64,000 nt of DNA from Shewanella sp. Choline-02u-19 (GTDB lineage Bacteria > Pseudomonadota > Gammaproteobacteria > Enterobacterales > Shewanellaceae): the NCBI RefSeq assembly GCF_002836205.1, contig NZ_PJBE01000012.1, positions 744,001 through 808,000 on the forward strand. Direction: 5' to 3'. A program made the translations under genes and the position numbers. The notes under the pieces are model-generated. The model made no database searches. It worked only from the letters and a program-made list of their open reading frames with translations, and was not told the origin of the DNA. Each line of letters starts with the position of its first letter. Within the stretch, counting starts at the first letter, position 1. This document shows, in pieces, positions 33,955-41,197 of the stretch.

Positions 33955-34166
33955 GATTAAACTCGCTAGTGACTATTTATGCTAAGAAGTCAGCATAAAA
34001 TAATGCATGAATGACGCGGTACTATACTGTGTTTACTAAGTTGTTTAAATGTAAAATTAGTGAAAATGTTGTGTAGATCTGCTTAATTAGCGCTCATCGG
34101 ATCACAATGGTTAAGCTTTGTATATTGCATGTTGTTAATGGGCACGTTTTAGCGCGATAAACTTGA

Positions 34167-34172
34167 TATAAT
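34167..34172 (+). promoter_or_regulatory. -10 element upstream of the GNAT gene
   Basis: A perfect TATAAT lies about 50 bp before the GNAT start region. No good -35 hexamer is seen at 16-18 bp. Confidence 0.35.
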
Positions 34173-34220
34173 AGCCGTTGTAGTTAGTGTCATTACTCTA
34201 AAAAATAATGGAAGAAAAAT

Positions 34221-34778
34221 ATCAATATTCGGTTAGCGACGCTGGAAGATGTCTTGCCTCTTGCGGCTTTAGAGCAAAGTCAGTTACAAGATGAACTGTC
34301 GATTGAACAGCGAAATAGCAGCCTTGATGGGCAATCGTTTAGCCAAGCAGATTTAACCTGTCTGGTGACTCAACATTGGGTTGTCGTTGCTGAGCTTGGC
34401 GGGCATATTGTGGGTTATGTTATTGCTGGACGTTGGGCTTTCTTTAAGCAGTGGCCAATCTATCGTAATTTACTCAATCGCTTATCAAGAATTGAATATG
34501 ACAAGGCAAGATTGACTGAAAAAAATTGTTGCCAGTACGGACCCATTTGGATTGCTACCGACTACCGTGGCCAAGGCATTTTTGAAGCGCTGGTGAAGTT
34601 TGTCCGAAAAGCAGTCTCTAAAGAGTTGCCTTATATGTTGACCTTTATTGCTGAAGATAATGGCGCTTCTTTTGCTGCACATACTCGTAAAGGAGGCATG
34701 CAAGTTGTCGACTTTATTAGTTTCGATGAGCGTGATTACTATCTGTTGGTGTTACCAACGACTGAAAGCTTTTTCTAA
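34221..34778 (+). CDS. GNAT acetyltransferase with unclear start codon
   Basis: A GNAT protein of about 175-185 residues; the acetyl-CoA loop is DYRGQGIFEALVKF and the end is FISFDERDYYLLVLP. The first strand of the fold, INIRLATLEDVLPLAAL, is encoded from 34221, but the codon at the expected start is ATC, with GGAAG 6 bp before it. The first usual start codon in frame is TTG at 34254, which would remove strand one. Either a rare ATC/ATT start is used, the gene starts at TTG, or an ATG was lost by one base change. The next gene follows after 8 bp, so the two are probably co-transcribed. Confidence 0.75.
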   Translation: MNIRLATLEDVLPLAALEQSQLQDELSIEQRNSSLDGQSFSQADLTCLVTQHWVVVAELGGHIVGYVIAGRWAFFKQWPIYRNLLNRLSRIEYDKARLTEKNCCQYGPIWIATDYRGQGIFEALVKFVRKAVSKELPYMLTFIAEDNGASFAAHTRKGGMQVVDFISFDERDYYLLVLPTTESFF

Positions 34779-34786
34779 GGATATTT

Positions 34787-35137
34787 ATGTTGTCTGAACC
34801 TGTTGCTTCATTCTTTGCGCCTTATCAGCAATTAAATTTGCCTGCTTACGACAACCTTAAATTGGTTGTCGCGGTATTGACGGAAAAAGACGAGGAGTGC
34901 CACGCCTTGGAAGCTGAATTAATGGTTGATGGTAAGCAGGAAAACAGTTATCTAGTGCGTTGGAAGAAGCACTTTATCTATTGTGGTCGCACTAACTCTT
35001 ATGCTAATAAGATTGATGAAGTGGCAGATCTAGCGGTTATTGATGCGGAATCGATAGTGGTACTGCAGCCAGCGGTTTTGTCGATGCAACAGGTATCGTT
35101 TATGTGCATGGAAAATTCGCATTTTGACCATTGTTAA
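34787..35137 (+). CDS. Conserved-looking protein of unknown function
   Basis: A 116-residue soluble protein. Charged and aromatic residues are spread evenly, with NLKLVVAVLTEKDEECHALEAE and NSYLVRWKKHFIYCGRTNSY as the best-defined segments. No signal or membrane part. It starts 8 bp after the GNAT stop with AAGGA upstream, so it is likely in an operon with the GNAT gene. I do not recognise it. Confidence 0.7.
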   Translation: MLSEPVASFFAPYQQLNLPAYDNLKLVVAVLTEKDEECHALEAELMVDGKQENSYLVRWKKHFIYCGRTNSYANKIDEVADLAVIDAESIVVLQPAVLSMQQVSFMCMENSHFDHC

Positions 35138-35194
35138 AGGTGTTTTCGGGCTGAAAACGGTTTAGCTTTTTAAGATACTAAGCTGCGCTTGAGT

Positions 35195-35530
35195 TTTAAG
35201 TTAGACTGCGTCTAACAACTAAATCAATCAAACTTCGTTTGATAAAGGTCGTGGTGCTTCGCCCATTCTAGTAATCAAGAGCAGAGCCAAGGGGCAAAGC
35301 GCAAAGCGCTTGCGCCCGCTCTTGATTTCATCAGGGTATCTCTCAGCGCTCCGGCGAAATTTCTGATAAGCGAAACTTCCAACGGGGGAGATTTGATTCT
35401 GTCGTTATAGGTGTTGAGGTTAGTTAATGATGTTTACTGTTTATACGAGTGAAGGTATCTACCGTATTTTTATCTGCGTACTTCGGCAACTTCGATGGGG
35501 AACAGGTGTTTTCTGTTAGTTCTGAAGATT
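35195..35530. repeat. Hairpin-mosaic repeat block R2
   Basis: Begins with GTTAGACTGCGTCTAAC (35200-35216) and ATCAAACTTCGTTTGAT (35227-35243), then GTCGTGGTGCTTCGCCC. It goes on with a GAGC...GCTC stem around AGCGCAAAGCGCTTGCGC and ends with CTTCGGCAACTTCGATGGGG. The order of modules is close to that in R1 and R3. No gene is seen from 35138 to 35799. Confidence 0.75.
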
Positions 35531-35799
35531 AAAGTTTCTCTGACCCCACTTGTTTCAAGTCATTGCTATTTAGTATCGAAGTTCTAGAAAATTTAAGCTG
35601 ACCTTCATTTATTTACGTTACAGTCACCAGTCAGCTCTGTCTCAACAATGTTTGATGAAGAGTGACATTTGATGTAGAACAAGGTATTTCGACGCAGCTA
35701 TACGTTAGTGAGTATCGATACTGGCATCATAAGAGTTGCAGTAATGGTTTTTATCTTTAAATTTTTCGAAGCTTGCAAACTTCGCCTGGAAAACAACAT

Positions 35800-36498
35800 A
35801 TGAGTAGTACATCGACACATAAACCTCGGCCATTGGTTGACCTGTTAGTGAGCATTGCTATCCCCGCTTTTATTCTAATGAAGCTAAGTGGTGAAGATCA
35901 GTTAGGGGCGAGTGGTGGATTAATGTTAGCGTTAAGCTTTCCACTGGGCTGGGGCATATTTGAGCTGATAAAATATAAGAAGTTTAATTTTATTGCCTTG
36001 CTTGGATTAGCCAATGTGCTGTTGACCGGTGGGATTGGTTTACTGGCACTAGACCTTAAGTGGTTGGCAATCAAAGAGGCCGCCATTCCAGCCGCTATTG
36101 GCATTGCAGTCATTATTTCGACCTTCACCTCTAAGCCATTAATTAAAGCTATCATATTTAATCCAGCGGTGATGGATGTTGACAAGATTATCAAGCGACT
36201 GCTGCAAACCAATTGCGTGGCTGCATTTGAGCAGCGACTAATGAAGGCTACCTACTTGGTTGCGGGCTCGTTCGCGTTCTCCGCCATTATGAATTATGTA
36301 CTGGCTAAATGGATCGTCACTAGCCCAACAGGTACCTCTGAGTTTAATGAACAGTTGGGACAATTGACCCTATACAGTTACCCGATGATAGCCTTGCCGT
36401 CTATGTTGATGATGATGGGAATATTTTATTATTTATGGCGCACCATCCATGATTTAACCGGGCTTAAACTGGAAGAGGTTTTGGCAAATAAGTCATAG
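35800..36498 (+). CDS. VC0807-like membrane protein
   Basis: A protein of about 232 residues with six likely membrane segments, starting at ATG 35800 (MSSTSTHKPRPLVDLL). Segments include IAIPAFILMKL, FIALLGLANVLLTGGIGLLAL, AIPAAIGIAVIISTF and MIALPSMLMMMGIFYYL. It matches the VC0807-type family of uncharacterised proteobacterial inner-membrane proteins, in my judgement; the role is not known. It lies between two hairpin-mosaic blocks, so it is an isolated core-type gene in an accessory zone. Confidence 0.75.
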   Translation: MSSTSTHKPRPLVDLLVSIAIPAFILMKLSGEDQLGASGGLMLALSFPLGWGIFELIKYKKFNFIALLGLANVLLTGGIGLLALDLKWLAIKEAAIPAAIGIAVIISTFTSKPLIKAIIFNPAVMDVDKIIKRLLQTNCVAAFEQRLMKATYLVAGSFAFSAIMNYVLAKWIVTSPTGTSEFNEQLGQLTLYSYPMIALPSMLMMMGIFYYLWRTIHDLTGLKLEEVLANKS

Positions 36499-36519
36499 TT
36501 GTGTCAGGTTACAACTGAC

Positions 36520-36957
36520 CAACGTCGTGGGATTCCATCCCGCACCCTAGCGGGTAAATCAAACTCCGTTTGACCTTTAAGTTAGACTGCGTCTAACAAC
36601 TAAAGTCGTGGCCATGCCACTTATCTGGCAACGCCTGACCTTTAAGTTAGACTGCGTCTAACAATTAACGTCGCGGCGCTTCGCCCGCACCCGAGCCAAG
36701 GGGGAAAGCGCTTGTCCCCCTTAACAAACCCTCAGCGCCCCTAACGAAGTTGTCACCCTTGTGCTTATGGATAAATCGCTAACGCTTCCGATGGGGCATC
36801 TGATGTGAATGGATTCATGAATGCCGTGATGGCATGGATGCCAAAGAACGGCCTGCCCCGCGAAAGCTACGCCGACATCCATGTCGGCATCACGCGATTT
36901 ATTCCAACGCACTTCGGCAACTCCGATGGGGAACTGGTGTTTTCTGTTAGTTTTGGA
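36520..36957. repeat. Hairpin-mosaic repeat block R3
   Basis: Contains GTGGGATTCCATCCCGC (36527-36543), TCAAACTCCGTTTGA (36559-36573), two copies of GTTAGACTGCGTCTAAC (36581-36597 and 36646-36662), and GCCGACATCCATGTCGGC (36871-36888). The right half (36771-36940) is collinear with R1 (8211-8440). It leads straight into leader 2. No gene is supported. Confidence 0.8.
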
Positions 36958-36970
36958 ACTTACTTTTGCC

Positions 36971-37339
36971 CATAACGAGTCAGAAAAGCTCAAACGTCAT
37001 AGACGCAAGCAGCATTAGATTAAGTAAGAAAGGGTGCTTGGAAATACAGTATTATTGGTTTTTTTGTGGAAACAGATCACTTTCTTAGATTCAATTCACG
37101 CTTTACTATTGTGCAGTGTTAGTAACTTGTATAAATTCAGTAAGATGTAAGTGTGCGTTCATGAAAAGTTCAGATAACCGGAAAGCAAAGTGTGCGACTC
37201 ACTTTTCTCCCTAGGTGTATTGGATACAATCTTAAGCGTAAATGTTTAATAAGCTGTTATTCATGAACTTTTAAGCATTTTTACTGTGCACGATTTTTCA
37301 ACAAGGTTTGGCAAAACGCGCAAGCCGTATATTAAAATG
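36971..37339 (+). repeat. Cassette-array leader, copy 2
   Basis: Second copy of the leader at 9203-9572. The central part is identical by eye, the rest differs at scattered sites. The right end CAACAAGGTTTGGCAAAACG...AATG resembles the 3-prime half of the attC at 38064-38164 (CAACAAGTTTGGCAAACAAT). It ends at the G|TT junction of the first cassette (37339/37340). Confidence 0.85.
37109..37135 (+). promoter_or_regulatory. Candidate cassette promoter in leader 2
   Basis: Same TTGTGC-N15-TATAAA as in leader 1. Confidence 0.35.
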
Positions 37340-37361
37340 TTATGCAGTTCTTGGAGGTAGC

Positions 37362-38069
37362 TTGAAGAAAACTATATTTTTCCTAGTGAAAATTTTTGAT
37401 GATGAAAAATACGCTAACGACTTTAGAAATGGAAAACTTTTTGCAAACAGACTTTCCTATTTTAGAAATCTAGAAGAAGACCAATACTCTAACCGTGGAG
37501 ATATGCATGAAGGAGTTGTCAGTTGGTTCCAACCAGATCAAATTAAACTTGAGATTAATGGAAGAACATTGACTGATTTAGCTGGGCCAGTTTCTGTCAA
37601 AATGAATTGGCATGATCATCTAAATGTCTTTTGTATATATGCAGCACACAGTGGTGAATTTGAAAGCTTATCACATGAAAGCTTAGGTGCTTTTAAAAAG
37701 CAATTAGAAATCCCTGAGGATTGTTTAAATTTAGGAAAGCATGCTGTTGTAGTTACAAATTTCACACAATTTGTTGAGCGTGTTAAAGCCGCAACAGAAA
37801 AGAACAATTATGGGTTAAATGCATGCTTAGTCGATTACTATAATCCAGATTCTTTCAGTGGTACTTTTGGAGAAGAAGAGGCTGTATTTAAAAAGCGAAA
37901 TGAGTACTGTCATCAGAAAGAGTACCGTTTTGCTTTTGATACTGGAGTTACAGGTAAAGAACCGTTACTTTTGGATGTTGGAGATATCAGTGATATTACA
38001 ACGCTTTGTAATGTCGCTGATGTTAACAAGCTTCTTGAAATTAAATTGCCTGTCGAGGAAACTGCATAA
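37362..38069 (+). CDS. Cassette A protein, unknown function
   Basis: A protein of about 235 residues from TTG 37362, with a strong GGAGG 5 bp before it and 17 bp inside the cassette; the frame itself opens earlier, inside the leader, which is not a sensible start. The N-terminal pattern (FDDEKYANDFRNGKLFANRLSYF, shortened) and RGDMHEGVVSWF recall a group of phage- and island-borne proteins with small 'FxNGKLF...YFRxLE...RGDxxEG' motifs, related at a distance to DUF2971. The late KKRNEYCHQKEYRFAF also fits that idea. The role is unknown; the link is tentative. AT-rich relative to nearby core genes. Confidence 0.75.
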   Translation: MKKTIFFLVKIFDDEKYANDFRNGKLFANRLSYFRNLEEDQYSNRGDMHEGVVSWFQPDQIKLEINGRTLTDLAGPVSVKMNWHDHLNVFCIYAAHSGEFESLSHESLGAFKKQLEIPEDCLNLGKHAVVVTNFTQFVERVKAATEKNNYGLNACLVDYYNPDSFSGTFGEEEAVFKKRNEYCHQKEYRFAFDTGVTGKEPLLLDVGDISDITTLCNVADVNKLLEIKLPVEETA

Positions 38070-38164
38070 CAAGTCAATTTAAACGGAACTAAAACAGTTT
38101 GCCATGTTTCGTTCCTCAACAAGTTTGGCAAACAATTTCAGTCCGCTTAATGTGGGCGTTATAC
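38064..38164 (+). other. attC site of cassette A
   Basis: 101-bp site from GCATAAC to GTTATAC; interior ACAGTTTGCCATGTTTCGTT pairs with CAAGTTTGGCAAACAAT. Confidence 0.92.
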
Positions 38165-38187
38165 GTACCACAAGGATTCTGTGATTC

Positions 38188-38421
38188 ATGAAGATTTTAT
38201 ATTTCACCTGTCTATTATTATTGACTTCATGCGGCAGTATTTATACTGGTAACCCTGTATTTGATGCCGTTTATTCAGGAACATCGGCTGTAATAGCGAG
38301 TGATGGCGCATCATCAAAATGTGAGCAAGGCCACGCTCAAGATAGAGTTGATTGTCGTAAACGAAAACAAGAGCAAGTAGATGCAATTAATAAATCCATA
38401 AAAGAACACAGTCGTAAATAG
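38188..38421 (+). CDS. Cassette B small lipoprotein
   Basis: A 77-residue protein with a lipoprotein signal: YFTCLLLLTSC is the lipobox with cleavage before C15. The mature part is hydrophilic with CEQGHAQDRVDC and ends in basic residues. Two cysteines could form a disulfide. AAGGA lies about 12 bp upstream of the ATG. Function unknown; small lipoproteins of this type are common in cassette arrays. Confidence 0.78.
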   Translation: MKILYFTCLLLLTSCGSIYTGNPVFDAVYSGTSAVIASDGASSKCEQGHAQDRVDCRKRKQEQVDAINKSIKEHSRK

Positions 38422-38424
38422 TAC

Positions 38425-38524
38425 GTATAACAAGCCAATTAAGCAGGACTAAAAACAGTTGGTTTTTGCTCCTGCGTCGCTTATTTTAACCAACTATTTT
38501 TAGCCCCTTATTGGGGCGTTACCA
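38425..38524 (+). other. attC site of cassette B (last of array 2)
   Basis: 100-bp site from GTATAAC to GTTACCA; interior AAAACAGTTGGTTTTTGCTC pairs with TTTTAACCAACTATTTTTAG. Confidence 0.92.
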
Positions 38525-38584
38525 CATATCCGTTTACCACATTTTCCCTAATGAAATTCATTACTCCAAGAGCTTTAGCTCTAA
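38519..38584 (+). repeat. Right-flank repeat after array 2
   Basis: Counterpart of 12705-12770, sharing ATGAAATTCAT and CTCCAAGAGCTTTAGC. Confidence 0.8.
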
Positions 38585-38647
38585 ATCGTTTCTGTCCAAT
38601 AACGATCTGTACCCTTTGGTCTGATATCTAATGACTAACAAGCCATT

Positions 38648-38945
38648 ACAGACCCACAAAATACACCCATTCCCCATCGGAGTTGCCGAAGTACGTTGAA
38701 GACTCTTTATAAGCCAAAGTCCGTAATGCCCACACGGATGTGGGCATAGCTTTCGCGGGACAGGATGTCCCATCGGAAGCGTTAGGCTATTTCGAATAAG
38801 TACGAGGAAGACAACTTCGTCGGGGCGGCTCGGGTGATGCAAGAGGGGGAAGCTGTTGTACCCCTTTTGCCCGTGTGTGAGCTGGAAGCTCACGACCTTT
38901 ATCAAGCGGAACTTGATTGAGTTAGTTGTTAGACGCAGTCTAACT
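38648..38945. repeat. Hairpin-mosaic repeat block R4, inverted
   Basis: Reads in the opposite direction to R1-R3. It includes CCCATCGGAGTTGCCGAAG, GCCCACACGGATGTGGGC (38728-38745), GCTTTCGCGGGACAGG, ATCAAGCGGAACTTGAT (38901-38917) and GTTAGACGCAGTCTAAC (38928-38944). It lacks a segment of about 100 bp present in R1 (roughly 8242-8345). Its end overlaps the stop codon of the next gene. Confidence 0.78.
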
Positions 38946-39428
38946 ATAAGGATTTAAAGGGGTTAACCCCATTAACACCAACCTTTCACTACCCCTTTGA
39001 TACTTCAAAAACAACTGCGCAATGTCATTTGGTGCGTCCTCAATGACAGTAAACCCATGTTGCGCATAAAACCCTTCTAAATGCACCAAGGCAAAAATGT
39101 AAGTTTTACCATCACAGAGAACAGGCGAAAGCTGGCGCATCAACCGATGCCCAACACCTTGACCACGAAAATCAGGATGTACCAACATACCTGTAAGAAT
39201 CGATAATTGGCCGATCGGTCGAATACGGGCGCTGGCTACTATTTCAGAGCAAATAATTTTAGAACAAGTGATTTCAACGCTATTAGCCGAAGTCGAGTCG
39301 GCTTGAGTCAACACGCAGAGTGACTCTTTCTGCAGCAGCCGTGCATAGGGCATATGTTGGTGATAGAACTTCTTCACCTCGATGCGATCATTAGCCGCTA
39401 ACCAAGTTAATTGCACTTTAATACTCAT
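38940..39428 (-). CDS. GNAT-family N-acetyltransferase
   Basis: A 162-residue GNAT protein with the acetyl-CoA loop HPDFRGQGVGHRLMRQL (about residue 90), preceded by LSILTGMLV, and LEGFYAQHGFTVIE near the end. Substrate unknown. Its TAG stop (38942-38940) falls within the hairpin GTTAGACGCAGTCTAAC of block R4, so the repeat may have replaced the original end of the gene. The final ten residues may therefore not be native. Terminator between this gene's start and metK. Confidence 0.83.
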   Translation of the reverse strand: MSIKVQLTWLAANDRIEVKKFYHQHMPYARLLQKESLCVLTQADSTSANSVEITCSKIICSEIVASARIRPIGQLSILTGMLVHPDFRGQGVGHRLMRQLSPVLCDGKTYIFALVHLEGFYAQHGFTVIEDAPNDIAQLFLKYQRGSERLVLMGLTPLNPYS

Positions 39429-39460
39429 TGTTGTTGCTGGAAGCTGAAATTATGGCATTA

Positions 39461-39486
39461 AAAAACCGCCCTTAGGCGGTTTTTAT
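39461..39486 (-). terminator. Intrinsic terminator of metK
   Basis: AAAAACCGCC and GGCGGTTTTT with a 4-nt loop. On the minus strand it follows metK, whose stop is at 39525. Confidence 0.87.
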
Positions 39487-39524
39487 TAGCGTTGGACAAA
39501 CAACACTGAATTAATCGATAACGA

Positions 39525-40679
39525 TTAAATACCTGCGTCAGCACGGAGTGCTTCTGCTTTATCTGTTGCTTCCCAAGGAAACTCTTCACGACCAAAGTGG
39601 CCATATGCTGCCGTCGCAAGGTAGATTGGGCGGGCTAGGTTTAACATCTCTGTTAAGCCATATGGACGTAGGTCGAAGTGACGACGTACTAGATCAATCA
39701 ATAACTCTTCAGCCACTTTAGCAGTGCCGAATGTTTCGATGCTGATTGATGTTGGCTCTGCAACACCAATGGCATAAGACACTTGTAGCTCACAACGATC
39801 AGCAAGACCGGCTGCAACAATGTTCTTTGCAACGTAACGTGCTGCGTATGCTGCACTGCGGTCAACTTTTGATGGGTCTTTACCTGAGAAAGCACCACCA
39901 CCGTGACGAGCCATACCGCCATAAGTATCAACGATGATCTTACGACCGGTTAGACCACAATCACCTACTGGACCACCGATAACAAAACGGCCAGTTGGGT
40001 TGATGAAGTACTTAGTGTCTTTAGATAACCACTTAGCCGGTAGTATTGGCTTGATGATGGTTTCCATTACGCCTTCAATGAGATCGGCTTGGTTGACGTC
40101 TTCGCTATGCTGTGTAGAAAGCACAACGGCGTCGATACCATGGATGCTGCCATCACTGTTATAAGCAAAAGTCACTTGGCTTTTCGCATCAGGACGTAAC
40201 CACGAAAGCGTCTTGTCTTTACGTACTTCAGACTGACGTTTCACGAGCTTGTGTGCATACGTGATCGGCGCAGGCATAAGTACGTCAGTTTCGTTGTTGG
40301 CATAACCAAACATAAGACCTTGGTCACCGGCACCCTGTTCTTTAGGGTCTGCGCGATCAACACCTTGGTTAATGTCTGGAGACTGCTTACCAATGACATT
40401 TAATATAGCGCAAGAGTCGGCGTCAAAACCCATATCAGAATGGGTATAACCGATTTCACGTACGGTCTTACGGGTGATCTCTTCGATATCAACCCAGGCT
40501 GAAGTAGTCACTTCACCGCCAACCATAACCATGCCAGTTTTGACATAAGTTTCGCATGCTACGCGTGCTTTTGGATCTTGCTCCAAAATTGCGTCTAATA
40601 CCGCATCAGAAATCTGATCGGCGATTTTATCTGGATGACCTTCTGAGACAGACTCAGAGGTGAACAAGTGCTTTGCCAT
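39525..40679 (-). CDS. metK: S-adenosylmethionine synthetase
   Basis: A 384-residue enzyme that makes S-adenosylmethionine from methionine and ATP. Motifs: SEGHPDKIADQISDAVLD, GAGDQGLMFGYA (ATP site) and GGGAFSGKDPSKVDRSAAY (triphosphate loop). Length and sequence match bacterial MetK. A MetJ-type operator lies 37-60 bp upstream of the start. Divergent from the tkt operon. Confidence 0.97.
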   Translation of the reverse strand: MAKHLFTSESVSEGHPDKIADQISDAVLDAILEQDPKARVACETYVKTGMVMVGGEVTTSAWVDIEEITRKTVREIGYTHSDMGFDADSCAILNVIGKQSPDINQGVDRADPKEQGAGDQGLMFGYANNETDVLMPAPITYAHKLVKRQSEVRKDKTLSWLRPDAKSQVTFAYNSDGSIHGIDAVVLSTQHSEDVNQADLIEGVMETIIKPILPAKWLSKDTKYFINPTGRFVIGGPVGDCGLTGRKIIVDTYGGMARHGGGAFSGKDPSKVDRSAAYAARYVAKNIVAAGLADRCELQVSYAIGVAEPTSISIETFGTAKVAEELLIDLVRRHFDLRPYGLTEMLNLARPIYLATAAYGHFGREEFPWEATDKAEALRADAGI

Positions 40680-41197
40680 GATGGAAAATCTCGTCTTTAT
40701 ACAATTTGAATGTGTAGAAGTATCTACATCTAGACGGCTATCTTAGTGGAAAACAAAAAAGAAGACACCCCCTTTCAGTTAATTTTGTGCAGTAATCCAC
40801 GCTATTATGTCCTTAATAAATACATGGTTAATAAGCTGAAGTTTGTATAAGTTGCTGATAAAGTTGTTGTTAGCGGTGTTATTTTGGTACTTGTTCTGAT
40901 AAAAAAATGATCAATGCACCTTGGGTTCGCTAGCAAATAGATAAATATCTTATTTTAACTAAGATTTAGTGCTCTAAAGGTGGGTTAACGTGTTGTTAAA
41001 TATGGTTAGCTTGTCATCGCTATTGGCTAATATGTATCGATTTTTTCATTCTGGGCGAATTAAATTTGCGTCCTACAGTCTAGTAGGCGAAAATATGGCT
41101 CCAAATTTTGCTGTAGTGAAGGTAAAGCAAATACCAAAGTTGCTGCCTCCTTCGCTAGATCTAAGCCTCAATACCCCAACACTACGCAGGAGAGAGC
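40680..41197. other. Intergenic region between metK and tkt
   Basis: 518 bp. It holds the MetJ operator near metK and the leader of tkt. An open frame from 40990 to 41211 has no ribosome binding site and runs into tkt, so I do not call it a gene. Confidence 0.5.
40716..40739 (-). promoter_or_regulatory. MetJ operator (three tandem met boxes)
   Basis: Three adjoining 8-mers, read on the minus strand as AGCCGTCT, AGATGTAG and ATACTTCT, fit AGACGTCT at 7, 5 and 6 positions. MetJ with SAM would repress metK here. Confidence 0.6.

Larger units (their letters stand above)
37340..38518 (+). mobile_element. Integrase-less integron cassette array 2 (two cassettes)
   Basis: Two cassettes with attC sites. 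The junction bases again match: GTTATGCAGTT with AACTGCATAAC for the first, and GTTATACGTAC with GTACGTATAAC for the second. The array sits between leader 2 and a right flank like that of array 1. Blocks R3 (left) and R4 (right) are in inverted orientation to each other, so array 2 is enclosed by a long imperfect inverted repeat. Confidence 0.92.
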
